Part shown: positions 10,903 to 21,792 of the stretch, piece by piece
Numbering within the stretch: position 1 is the first letter of the stretch
How the letters are laid out: the number at the start of each line of letters is the position of its first letter
DNA from: Chamaecrista fasciculata
Taxonomy: Eukaryota > Streptophyta > Magnoliopsida > Fabales > Fabaceae
Assembly (NCBI GenBank): GCA_003254925.1
Contig: QANZ01037145.1
Coordinates: 44,239-108,238, forward strand
Length of the DNA stretch: 64,000 nucleotides
Direction of reading: 5' to 3'
Notes under the pieces: model-generated
Database searches by the model: none
Told to the model about the DNA's origin: nothing
Seen by the model: the letters and a program-made list of their open reading frames with translations, nothing else
Position numbers and translations under genes: made by a program

Positions 10903-11591
10903 ATGGAACCATCAAAACCAAGAAGTCAAGAAAGAATCAACAATATCAAATTCCTCTGTAGTTACGGCGGGAAAATTCTTCCTCGAGTCAAGGACGGCAA
11001 GCTCCGTTATGTCGGTGGCCACACTAGAGTTCTTGCCGTTGATCCTTCTATATCCTTTTCAGGTTTGATCCTTCACTTCCTTAATTTGCTTATTTCGTCT
11101 TCGAATCTTTCTGCTCTGTCTAGGTCTTGATCGATTAGCTCATTTTGTTCGTCAATTTGTGCTTGTTTACAGAGTTGATGGTGAAGCTTGTGGAGCTCTG
11201 TGGTTCGTCTGTGACGCTGAGGTGTCCATTGCCTAACGGAGACTTGGAAACCTTGATTTCTGTAACCAGCGATGAAGATTTGGCGCATATAATTGAGGAA
11301 TACGATCGAGCTTCGTCGTCGTTGGCTCATCCGCTGAAGATCAGAGCCATTCTTTCGCCGCCGAAATCGCTCAAGCAACTATCTCCTCCTTCTTCATCTT
11401 CGGCATCTAGCGCCAGTCAATCTCCGCCGTCCAGATCTCCCCGTACATCCGTGGAGTCCTTGCCATATTCGATGGCCTATCGCTTCATCTGTCAAAACTG
11501 TTCTCCGCCGGTTGAATATCCGGCCGGTGTCCGCCACGGAAGCCCTAGGTTTTTGTACGGTGGAGCGCACTGCTATAGTTACTGTCACTGA
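10903..11591 (+). CDS. PB1-domain (octicosapeptide/Phox/Bem1p) protein
   Basis: Two exons, 10903-11062 and 11173-11591, joined across a GT-AG intron that splits the Glu codon of SFSELMVKL, giving 192 residues. A PB1 domain fills residues about 15-110. It has a basic first strand (IKFLCSYGGKILPR with Lys16), the RYVGGHTRV strand typical of plant PB1 proteins, and an acidic OPCA-type segment SVTSDEDLAHIIEEYD. PB1 domains pair front-to-back with other PB1 domains. The C-terminal tail is Ser/Pro-rich and ends with several Tyr and Cys residues. The domain places it among short plant PB1 proteins whose partners are mostly unknown; no kinase or other catalytic domain follows. The start is the first ATG after the TATA box at 10729. 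Confidence 0.9.
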
Positions 11592-13680
11592 ACTCATTCA
11601 CACAGACAATAGGCAAATAGTAAATACAAAATAGAGAATCGATGATGACGAGAAATACCAGAGACAGAAAAAAGAATATTAATTTTTTTTAAGGAAAAAA
11701 AAATAAGAAGAGAGAGATGAGTGAGCTATAAAACACGATGAAGTTTTTCTGAATTCAGTGCATTCGATGATTGGATCTAGTTGAGGTTTTCTGAAAATGA
11801 ATGGAGCTTGAATTTGTAGGTCACGGTAGCCAGATTGTTTGCCCACTCTGTCTTTGATCATCGTTCTATTGCCTAATACATCCAAAAGTAAAATATATCC
11901 TATAATACTTCACGATCAATATTCTAGCAGTCACAGTATTAATTTGGCTCCTGTCAAGCTCAATTTTCAGGACTGATGATTGTTGGCCTGCACCGTTAAT
12001 TTCATGGGTGAGCTTCTTCTTCTTCGTAGGCTTGGTCAAATTATGTCAGTTGATCTGTCTTGTGATGCTGATCCTTCTCCATGACTGCGTTATTTCAAAT
12101 TTTGCAGGTTAGGAAGGGGTTCGTGGATGGTAACATTTGAAATTGACTCTTCCTTGTTGGGTCTGGAAGTTAAATAGCTTCTTCAAGCTGATCAGTAGAT
12201 GGAATTTAATAACAAAATTATGTTGTAGTTATGAGATGATGCGCGACAGAAAGCTTGGACAAAGAAACTAAAGTCATAATAACTTTAATATGCTATAATA
12301 ACCTTGATTCAGTTTACAATATAGTAAGTACTACTGGAAATCGATATGAAGTCATGAACAAAATATAATAGGATTGGATCACCACCATAGTTGCAGGTGA
12401 GGACGATTGGTAACTTCCGATAATTGTCGCATTAGTAAGATTGTAATGGTAAGCTCCTTGGTGGTTCAACTGTTTACTATCAAACAACACTAGACAAAAA
12501 AGTTGACTAGTTCATACAATGGATGGTAACAGTCCAAATTGAACTCGGTTTTTTCTGGGGAAGGCCAGAGAAGAGAAATTGAGGATGAAAGTGGTCCTCC
12601 CTTTGTTCCTTATTTGACCTTTGGGGTGCGAGAGAAGTCTTTTGAGAATCGAGATTCGAAAGGATGGTAAAAGTTTAAATACTGAAAGGCCTGTTTTGGT
12701 CCCGAATTTTTTTTTTTATTTTTTTGCCAGACTTGGTCCCCTAGTTTTTTAATAAGTATAAGTATTTCGGAAGATAATATAAAATGTATGTTGAGGTTTC
12801 GGAAGATAATATAAATATAGTGCCCTTTCACCAAAATAAAAATTATATAGTACCCGAAAGTGATCGGAAGAAAGTCATTAATGAGATAAATAGAGTGCTA
12901 TATTAATAATTTACATTTTCCCCTGTGCCTCGTATCTTGACCACTGCAACGTTCAACAGCTAAGTTCAAGTTTCAATCAAAACTATTAGTAGAAGTCAAG
13001 GAAGTGTTGACGATAGCCACAGAGAAGATGTTGTGTGAAGGAGAATAAAATTAACGCAAAAAAACGTGGAGTCACAGTTACGAAAATCTTTTTGTATTCG
13101 GGAGCGCATGTAGAATAAGGGAAATGTATGGACAGATTCTTTCTTACGTTTACGGCACACAATGAATCAAAATTAAATGTTTTATCAGTGTTTAGACTTT
13201 AGGGGGCTGCACATACGTCGACGCATAATATACATACTAACTTTTCTGTCCTAGTTCACTTTAAGACACGGAAGCGAGTTGGTATTAATTTCTGGCGTTA
13301 GATTCTCTTAAGAAGCAGCAGATGTATTATATTATAAATATTATAAATGGTTTTGGTATGACTATTGCCTATTGGCAACCAGCAAGAGAGGCTAAATACC
13401 CGCATGGCTTTGTTTGCACATGGAAATAAGAAAAAGGAAATATCTTGAAGTAGGTGGTAGGAAAAAGGAAAACAAATCCTGAATTAAGGTTTAGTTATTA
13501 TAGGTAACAAAAAGTAAAAATATGGGAAAGGAACATCTATTTGGCAAACAAGAGAAGCCAAACAAATACAAGGGCACATCCCATGATTTTTAGACACTAT
13601 TATTGATGGATATATAACAAACTTTCACAATATGTTAAAATATAAAATATTAGTTTTTTTAGTCAAAAATATATCATACT
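11592..13680. other. 3' flank of PB1 gene and intergenic DNA
   Basis: No exon is supported. A short duplicated word, TTTCGGAAGATAATATAAA, occurs near 12766 and again near 12796. The rest is AT-rich and unassigned. Confidence 0.5.
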
Positions 13681-13689
13681 TCGTAAATA

Positions 13690-14265
13690 TATATTTTTGG
13701 TCAAAGGTCATTTTGGTCCTAAATGGTCAGAGGGTTATTTTGGTCATAAAATATGCCCTAAAATTCATTTTGGTTCATTATGTTTTAAAATGTTCAAATT
13801 GATCCTAAATATTGGCGAAATGATTCATTTTGGTGCTAAATATTGATAAAATATTTTATTTTGGTCCCAAACTATTAAATTTGGTCATATTTTTCTGGTC
13901 TCTCATTTCAGGTTCAAAGGACTTGTTAAGATGAACTTGTAGCTTTGAATTTGTCGCATTCAAATCTGAAACGAGAGAGATATAATCAACTTTGCTTGTT
14001 TGATCATAAAACAAGTGATATACTTTTAAGACCGATTTGACCTCGTTTGTTGATTGTCCCAACTGGATAAAGAAAGTACTCTTCGAGAACAATAAGGTAG
14101 CTCTAAATTTGTCACGTTTGAACTTAAAACAAGCTATATTCAATAGTTGGGAGCAAAATGAAACATTTTGCAAACACTTAGGACCAATTTGAACATTTTA
14201 AACATAATGGACCAAAATAACATTTGGGAATACATTTAGGACTAAAATGACCCTTTAACATATAC
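13690..14265. repeat. dispersed fold-back repeat, about 575 bp
   Basis: The left part has repeated CATTTTGGTCC(T/C)AAAT and the right part the complement ATTTAGGACTAAAATGACC. The middle carries family phrases such as ACGAGAGAGATAT and GTTTGATCATAAAAC, also seen at 4602, 17750, 27606 and 62250. Not coding. Confidence 0.6.
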
Positions 14266-14681
14266 TTTTAAATCGATGGCTTAGAATTGGGCTGATTGTT
14301 GCTTAGCCCGAGTGCATTTTATACTCGAAGTGCAAGGTGTTTTTTCCCTGTTTTGGCATTATACTCTCCCTTCCACACGAGACCAAATTAGAAAATTATG
14401 GGATAGAAACGGCTCAAGGTGAAAGGAAGAACTACCAATTGAGTCATTTATCTCAACTCTAGTTCATGCTAGAGTCGAGGGAAATGGATTAATCAACAGT
14501 GCTGCTATTTAAGGAGGTCCACACACACAGAGAGAGAGAAGCCTAAAATAACAGAAGAGCAAGCATACTTGTATATGGAACTTGTAAGTATGTGGAGTCA
14601 CTACAAGATTTGGTACAGGCAACTAAAGCCTATTGTTAGATTCTTAGGCACAAAGCAAATGGGCATTCATGCACAGCTTCT

Positions 14682-16809
14682 TCAACCAGTCTCTTGCTCA
14701 AATTCTTCACCCTCAGATTCCAATACATTGTCGGCATCATCATCAACAGCATCATTATCAAACTCTTCCTTGTCATTGTCAGTAATGGTTTTCTTGGTTT
14801 TCCCTATCACAATCAGATTTCTATTCGTCTTCCTGATTTCATTACACTGCAATGACTCATGCCAACGATAACAAGGATGAAGACCAGGAAAAACATGAAG
14901 GCAAGAAATTTAAAATGCCCTCCGTCCCTTTTCCCCCAAGTGCAACTAGTTTAACAAGAGTACAGGATATATATACCTATGCTCTTACTTAGTTCATGGA
15001 TTTTTCATTCATTTATAATAAGTTCAAGCACATTACAAAAAAAAAAAAGGTTTGATGCCAAAAAATGTAATAGGCTTTCTTTTTACTCTTACCTTTTGGA
15101 CCCAAGGTTTTGATCTTTCAAAAAATATTATAGTGGAACCATGAAAGTTTAATCAGCAAATAACCTACAACATAATATGCCTTGTACACCATAAAACATA
15201 TTCACCTATAGCTCTTCCAGAGAGACTGAGCAAAAACTTGGGTGGGGTGGGTGAGCAATGTAATATCCTCACAAGGACAAGACTTGCATAAAGTTCCTTA
15301 ATCTTTGTTATAGCCAATCATAGAAAAGCGACATACAATCAAAAAGTTTGTGACTAGAATAACTTAATGACAAATATGAATTATACAAAGAACTTTATAT
15401 AATTTTTTATCCTTTCCGATCCATCACTCATTTCCTAACCCAAATTTCAAAAGATTATATAGTTACCATTATCGATCCGACTTAATATGCACACTTAAGA
15501 TGCATGTTACTTCTAATTTATTTGAAATTTCCTTGCATGTCTGAGCTTCCTCTCCAGATCCTAACTTCCCTGTATAAATATACTGTTGATGCCTTACCAG
15601 CCTAATATTTTGTACAGTTTCTTCTGCTCATCCCAGGACACACACATGTATTATCATTCATTTAATTGCTTTACTGCTTTCCCAAAATATTTGACTGTTT
15701 GTATCTTGTACTCAGCAATTTATTGAAGCAATGACTGCAGTTCACAGTTCACTCATGAGTTATGAGGAATAAAAAAATCCTCGCAATATAAAGATGCTCA
15801 CGCCAAATATAAGGTTTAACTATATCGCTGAGTCACACATGCTTCTCTATCTCATTGGCTCATTTTTCCTTTTCCTTTGATATCAATTTCAATACGTGAT
15901 AAGGTCGTCCTGTCATCAAATTTTTGAACGTCACGAAAAGCCAATTATCCAAAATCCGCTCTCCATCATTTGCATAAAATGGCCCCATCATCTCAAAAGT
16001 TAATCAATAAACCTTCACAAATATCGACTAAAATGCCTAGGAGATGCACAAGGTTAACAAACCAAATAAACCAATCAATCAAATCACCATCCCTTCTTAA
16101 GGAACATTTCTCCTCCCAGCCAATCCAAATAACTAGACAGGGATCAAAAGCTGGTCATTACCTTCCCAAAACCATTAGTGTCTTTGTAAGAAGTAAGAAA
16201 TGACTCAAGTCACAAGACAAAATTTTTTGGAGGTATAATCACTTTGGAATTGATTGCATTCTTATATAAATAAATCTAAGATATCCAATCTAGCAAAAAA
16301 AAAAATCTAAGAAATTAGCTTTTAGCAATAAGCAATCAATAAGTAACTAGTTTGCTTCATACTAGGCGCTGCTAGCTAGGTCAATACTATTCAAACGAAA
16401 AGTGGAGAAATCGGTATCCACATGAAAAACAAGCCAACAAGTTATAATCTGATATGATAGACAAGCCAGCGAAACTGCTTTCAGCAAATGTCTCTTGAAC
16501 TAAAACGAATCGCATTACTACCATCAAAATCACAGCCACACAAGAAGAAAGTACCAGCATTGTCCAGGACATCGAAGGCTAAATTTTCCCTATTGTTTTC
16601 ATCTTACGCAAATCCAGATCAAAAGAGCGATTAAGCAGTAAAAGAATTAAATAGAACGTTACCTGTTCTTCAAACTCACACTCCTCCATTGCGAGAAGGA
16701 ATTCATCGTTTTGGGGCTGAGGCCACAGAGAAGGTAGCAGAAACGACGTCGGAATAATAGTGTTCGTCGATAATGGATACTGCGTCATATACGCCGGAAA
16801 CTGCAACAT
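14682..16809 (-). CDS. small conserved plant protein of unknown function, two exons
   Basis: Exon 1 is 16809-16663 and exon 2 is 14846-14682, joined by a GT-AG intron of 1,816 bp in phase 0, giving 103 residues plus stop. Start MLQFPAYMTQYPL is the first in-frame ATG; an in-frame TGA lies 45 bp upstream. The protein has an N-terminal Pro-rich stretch (SLWPQPQNDEFLLAMEE), a central CNEIRKTNRNLIVIGK core and a strongly acidic C-terminus (DNDAVDDDADN, ESEGEEFEQETG). The layout agrees with a short plant protein I recall as conserved and uncharacterised, but I cannot name it. The acidic tail suggests a binding role, which is only inference. The second exon is too short and spliced to stand out as an open frame alone. 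Confidence 0.75.
16272..16312. repeat. micro-insertion in intron (10-bp TSD)
   Basis: AAATCTAAGA at 16272-16281 and 16303-16312 flank a 21-bp insert, TATCCAATCTAGC plus an A-run. It lies in the intron of the small conserved gene. Confidence 0.55.
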
Positions 16810-17049
16810 TTCTCCTTCTTCTTGTATCGCCACCACAAGCTCACTCTTTATTCTTCAATAGCTTCGGATTTACGCTATCTTCAATTAAATTTAAACGCAA
16901 TTTATTCTTTTCTTTATTTTAAATTGAAAGTGTTAAAATATACTGGGTTTTTTTTACATTTTCTCAATTTCTATTTACTTTAGTATTTAATTATTAATTT
17001 CCTTGTAGGCTAAAACTTTAATATTCTAATATATCTTTATCAATTTCCT

Positions 17050-17540
17050 TATGGTCTAAACGTTATATATGGATGAATTTCAAATTGGCCCCTTATATTT
17101 CTTTTATTTCATAGTGATCCTACAAGGATGAAAATAAAAGAAATATGACTTATTAAGCACAAATTGATTGATTTATTAAGCACAAATTGATTTTCTCTCC
17201 AAGGATGAATTTTTATTTTGATTGATATAGCCACAAATTGATTGATTTATATAGCCAATTTGAAATATATAGCCACATGAGCACTAATAAATTGATTGAT
17301 TGATTTATAAAGAAATATGACTTATTGGCCGCCATGAGATTGATTGATTTCTGAAGTCATATTTTTAAATAATAAATCAATCAATTTGTGACATATATAT
17401 ATTTTTATTAGTGCTCATGTGGCCATATAAATCAATATATAAGGGGCCAATTTGAAATTGATTGATTTATTAATGCCACTAATAAATATTAAGGGGCCAA
17501 TTTTAATCATATATAGCCAGCCACATGCAGCGGCGGAACC
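17050..17540. repeat. patchwork of short repeated words
   Basis: A few words recur many times in both orientations: ACAAATTGATTGATTTAT, ATAGCCACATGAGCACTAAT, GGGGCCAATTTGAAAT and AGAAATATGACTTATT. Two of them, with the phrase TTTTCTCTCCAAGGATGAA, reappear at 21,482-21,596 on the far side of the LTR element. The pieces are neither a clean tandem array nor a simple inverted repeat. Confidence 0.75.
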
Positions 17541-17749
17541 AAGGGGCCATGCCCCCCTCCAAATTTGTCATAATCTGCCAAATTTGTCATAATCTCATTA
17601 AGTCTCATAGATTTTAAAACTTTTACAAAAAATAAAGTATTGGCCCCTCCTATTTTTTTTTTCAAAATAAGAAGTAAATGCGAAGAAATTAAAAAGTCAT
17701 TCTCTCCAATCTTATTATATTATTATTTAATATTTTTGTTTAATAATTG

Positions 17750-18010
17750 ATCCTTAATCTTTTTTTTATTCTGTTTTGGTCCTTAATGTTTTTTTTTCTA
17801 TTTTGGTCTTTAATGTTTTCTAAAAGTTTCATAATTGATCTTTAACTATTGAATATGGTGATATCTCTCTCGTTTGTGGATGACTCCAACTAGGTAAAGA
17901 AAAAACTCATCAAATTTAACACATAGCTCTAATTTCATTGCGTTTAGTTTTAAAACGAGAGATATAGGACTATATTCAGTCACTAACTATTGAATATAGT
18001 CATATCTCTT
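17750..18010. repeat. fragment of dispersed fold-back family
   Basis: Phrases such as TTTTGGTCTTTAATG, ATATCTCTCTCGTTTG and ACGAGAGATATAGG match the copies at 13,690 and 27,606. It is cut abruptly at 18020 by the start of the truncated LTR. Confidence 0.55.
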
Positions 18011-18020
18011 TCGTTTTAAA

Positions 18021-18371
18021 ACTCTTGTAATTCTTCTTCAATGTGTAACTTGTCTTTCATGGCCCTTAAATTCATGGTGTAACTATTCCTTTATTACTAT
18101 GTATTAAGGCACATAAACTCCCTCTTTTATGGTGTCTTTAGTAGGTCATGATTTATACATTTTTAGTCCTATATAAGGAGGACTTTTCTTGTACACTTTG
18201 GGGATTAGGATGAGAATGAATAAGATTAAAGGGATGAGTTCTTGAAGAACTACATCAATAATGTGTGGGAAAGTTCCTAAAGAACTATATCCTTTCACTA
18301 TAATTTTGTGTCTTCATTATCGCTTACATCTTTCTCCATATCTTTGTACTTCATAATTTGTTAGTTTTACA
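18021..18371 (+). repeat. left LTR, 5'-truncated
   Basis: Homology to the right LTR starts at CTCTTGTAATTCTTC, so roughly the first 75 bp are missing. It ends TTTACA, consistent with a TG...CA LTR border. Confidence 0.8.
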
Positions 18372-19600
18372 ACACGTTATCAGTACGAGTCTCTACCGAA
18401 TTAGAGCAAGCATGAGTCTCTATTGAATTAGAGCAAGGCAATTTTAACATTTCTTCTCATCATGGATTGAAGGTATGAAAGTCTTATTTTTACTTTTGAA
18501 TTATTTATATTTAAACATGTTCATGATCTATTTTAGATTTAAATTTATTGTCACCTTGAAAAGGTGAAGGTTATATAAGAAATGGCCAGAAACCATATCC
18601 TCCTTGATTTGATTATCATGAAATTAATAATTTTATCCATTTATGGATATGTGATGAAATGAAAAAATCACATTTTTATAGATCTATAAAATGTAAAGAT
18701 GCAGTTATTGAAATTAGCTGATAATCGCCTGGAAGACAATGAGTCAATATATATTGATAAATTATAAATGGAAGTTTTTATAATTGTTGGAAATGTTTTT
18801 GATGGCTTGAAGCCATGTTTTTTGAAATAAATAAGTGCATAGAATAATTGTTGCACATATTGGTAATTTGTCAAAAGCAATAGTTTGGCTAATAATAGCC
18901 TTGAAGACTAATAGTTTATGCATGAGTTTATTATCATCGAATTGACTATTTTCTCATTTCAATTGAAAGATTGTTTAATATTGACCCTAAAGGTTAATAG
19001 CTAGTTCATTTTCAGGAATTATGAGTGCCAATTATGTAACAATTGAAAATGATGAGAATTCTCCTTAATAGTCTTGAAGACTAATGTTGATATATGTATT
19101 TCTATATTGATATGAGATAAAAATGAAATTGGCAGTGCAATTGATTTTTGAAAATTTTGACACTACTATCTCTAGTAGAGATGATGATGATGATGATGAT
19201 ATGACAAATGTATTTTTGTGGTTGTCATTAATGAACATGAAGTTCAATGATCATATATTTGTATGTAAATATATATTTACAAGACTAGTCATTTTTAATG
19301 AATGAGTATTGGTAGAAAAGCCAAAAAAGTTCAAAATACGCTAGAAGCGTAATATACATTATGTAGAGAATAATTTTCTCAAAAGAAAGATAATAGAAAA
19401 ATTTCACTATTGTGCTCTATAAGAGACAATAAATTTATAAGATCAACAATTTTTATTTTTCATGAAAGTTATAACCACGACAGTGGTTTTGGAACCAAGA
19501 ACTTTAATTGAATTTGAAGAAATATTTGAAGGGATATTGAAAATTGAAAATCATATGGTCTGAAGCCATGAGCAAATGTATGACAATGCCTTGAAGGCTA

Positions 19601-19669
19601 TGAGTTGAGGTATTTTGATGAATTATTATGAGTTGAGGTATTTTGATGAATTATTATGAGTTGAGGTTA
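19601..19669 (+). repeat. 28-bp tandem repeat, 2.5 copies
   Basis: TGAGTTGAGGTATTTTGATG starts at 19601 and 19629, and a partial copy starts at 19657. Units are identical. It lies inside the LTR element. Confidence 0.9.
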
Positions 19670-19764
19670 AATAAGAGTGATTGAAATCCCATTTTCTTAT
19701 TTGTCGACGTTTGATAATTGGCCAAAATATTACCAGTAATGAGATAAATCCCCTAAGCAAAAAT

Positions 19765-19965
19765 TAAACTTTGGACCAACAGTCCAGACACCAGAAGATG
19801 TCGAAATTTGGACCAGTAGTCCCGACAATATTAGAATATGTTAAACTTTGGACTAGCAATCTAAACACCAGAAGTTGTCAAATTTTTGACAAGAAGTCAA
19901 AGCATTAGAAATTGTCATACATTTAGACCAGTAGTCTTACCACCTGAAGATGTCAAAACCTATAA
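19765..19965 (+). repeat. imperfect repeat of about 39 bp, five units
   Basis: Five units follow the theme (A)TTTGGACCAGTAGTCC...ACCAGAAGATGTC, each with a small inverted repeat GGAC...GTCC or a decayed form of it. Units differ at many positions. Confidence 0.7.
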
Positions 19966-21071
19966 TATATAATTGAGTTTTTATAGGAAATAAATAAATT
20001 TGTATAAATGTAATGCACTAGCAGTGCAAGATTTTTCATATGAAACGTGAAATGATGGGAAGATGAATCTATGGATCCAATCAATCAGATTTTATTAATC
20101 TTTGCAAAGACTTGAGTATATACCAGATTGAAAATTATGCGTTAACGTTGTTAGAAAATGATATATTCATGTGTAAGAAATCTCTGAAGGATTTAAAATG
20201 CCTGAAGCATACAATCTATATATGCAGTGTTAGCATATAAAATGATTAATATATGCATCACTAAATAAATTTTTATATCATGAATTATTTTTGTATTTTT
20301 ATTGGTAACTTCATTTTTTTTAAAAAAAAATAAGAGAGAGAAAGAATTGATAATATTAATATTTGAGAATTTTCGATGAGATTACAATAATTTTATATTG
20401 ATAAATGGATTTAATGATCATTGAATTTACTTGAAATCAATTAGATTATATATGATTATTGATCACTTTATTAATATTTTGTTTATAAAAAAAATTGTGA
20501 TTGATAAGTTGTCAGAAACAAATACAATATTGTCGAATTTATTATTTTTAATTCTTTATCAATGAGAATATAGTGAAAGGTAAATGATTTTGGTATCTTA
20601 TGATATTTTTATATCAATATACTATACTCAAAAAAGCGAATTATATATGTGTTTAATTTCTATTATATTTGATCAAGTGAAAAGACTTTTATTGATTAGT
20701 CATGTGAAATATGGAATTACTTTATATTCTATGTTAAGGATTTTATGTGCAATGGAAATCTATATCATGCATCAGTATGATTCTATCTTCAAAAGGAAGG
20801 AAGAATAAGCTCAAAGCACAACACATTTTGAAGACAAAGTGCGCTTTTGAGGGGAAGTCTAAGTACTTGCAAATAATGTACTCTTTTTCTTTGCTAAGTT
20901 TTTGTCCCACCGAGTTTTACTTAGTAAGGTTTTAACGAGACATATATTTGTATTGTAAAAATATTGAATTATGTACTCTTTTTCCCTTCGTTAAGTTTTT
21001 ACCATTGAGTTTTTCTTAACAAGGTGTTTAATGAGGCATGTATTCATAATTTATGGTCATCCAAGGGGAAG

Positions 21072-21480
21072 TGTTATAAACATGCATATGTATGCATGTG
21101 AGTGTGGATGACCACATAACATAATACATTCATGAACATGAGTGACTCTCGTAATTCTTCTCCAATGTGTAACTTGTCTTTCATAGCCCTTAAATTCATG
21201 GTGTAACTATTCCTTTATTTTATTACTATGTATTAAGAGTTTAAGACACATAAATTCTCTCTTTTATGGTGTCTTTAGTATGTCATGAGTTATACATTTT
21301 TATAAGGAGGACTTGTCTTGTACACTTTGGAGATTAAGATGAGAAAAAATAAGATTAAAGGGATGAGTTCTTGAAGAACTACATCAATAATGTGTGGGAT
21401 AGTTCCTAAAGAATATCCTTTCACTATAATTTATTATATCTTCATTATCCTTTACATCTTTCTCTATATCTTTGTACTAC
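21072..21480 (+). repeat. right LTR, 3'-truncated
   Basis: It starts TGTTATAAACATGCATATG right after the purine tract and runs through the sequence shared with the left LTR. It stops at CTTTGTACTACG, where the left LTR continues with CTTCATAATTTG. Confidence 0.8.
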
Positions 21481-21600
21481 GTATATTGATTGATTGATTT
21501 ATATAGCCACATGAGCACTAATAAAAATATATATAGCCACCCACAAATTGATTGATTTATTAAGCACAAATTGATTTTCTCTCCAAGGATGAAAGTCGAA
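21481..21600. repeat. patchwork words matching 17,080-17,540
   Basis: ATTGATTGATTTATATAGCC, CACATGAGCACTAATAAA and the stretch TTAAGCACAAATTGATTTTC followed by TCTCCAAGGATGAA repeat what lies left of the LTR element. Confidence 0.75.
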
Positions 21601-21792
21601 ACTCTCTAGTCCATTGAAAATGGAATTTGATGCTCATGTCAGTCATGTGAAGGCGAAGCAAACAACACAGTAATAAATTCCCCTTTAACCGAAGAATCAA
21701 GCTCCAAGCACCACTTCTGCTTCAGGCATCACACAGTTTCGTCTCCAACTAAAACCACACTCTGATCTTTCTCTCTCAAATCTGCAAACGCC

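Larger units (their letters stand above)
18552..20211. repeat. series of mini-hairpins with about 5-nt loops
   Basis: At least ten short inverted repeats lie here: 18552-18566, 18802-18816, 19069-19083, 19337-19351, 19473-19488, 19555-19569, 19772-19786, 19885-19901, 20014-20028 and 20199-20211. Examples are ATGGC-TTGAA-GCCAT, TACGC-TAGAA-GCGTA, TGGAC-CAACA-GTCCA, TTTGAC-AAGAA-GTCAAA and TGCAC-TAGCA-GTGCA. Stem sequences differ while the loop keeps a pattern like NTGAA or NAGNA. Confidence 0.75.
18021..21480 (+). mobile_element. Copia-type LTR retrotransposon, non-coding and end-truncated
   Basis: Left LTR 18021-18371 and right LTR about 21072-21480 share long stretches (AATGTGTAACTTGTC, GATGAGTTCTTGAAG, CTACATCAATAATGTGTG). 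The left LTR is followed by ACACGTTATCAGTACGAG, the position of the primer-binding site. The right LTR, starting TGTTATAAA, is preceded by the purine tract CCAAGGGGAAG. The left LTR has lost its first part and the right LTR its last part. The 2.7-kb interior has no recognisable gag or pol. It contains small tandem repeats and a series of mini-hairpins. The polypurine tract and flanking phrases match the plant Copia style as I know it. Confidence 0.8.

Noticed and set aside
10811-11068. 85-codon frame overlapping the PB1 gene start
   Set aside because: It opens at TTG, is out of frame with the PB1 exon and has no domain; treated as a shadow frame, not an upstream ORF.
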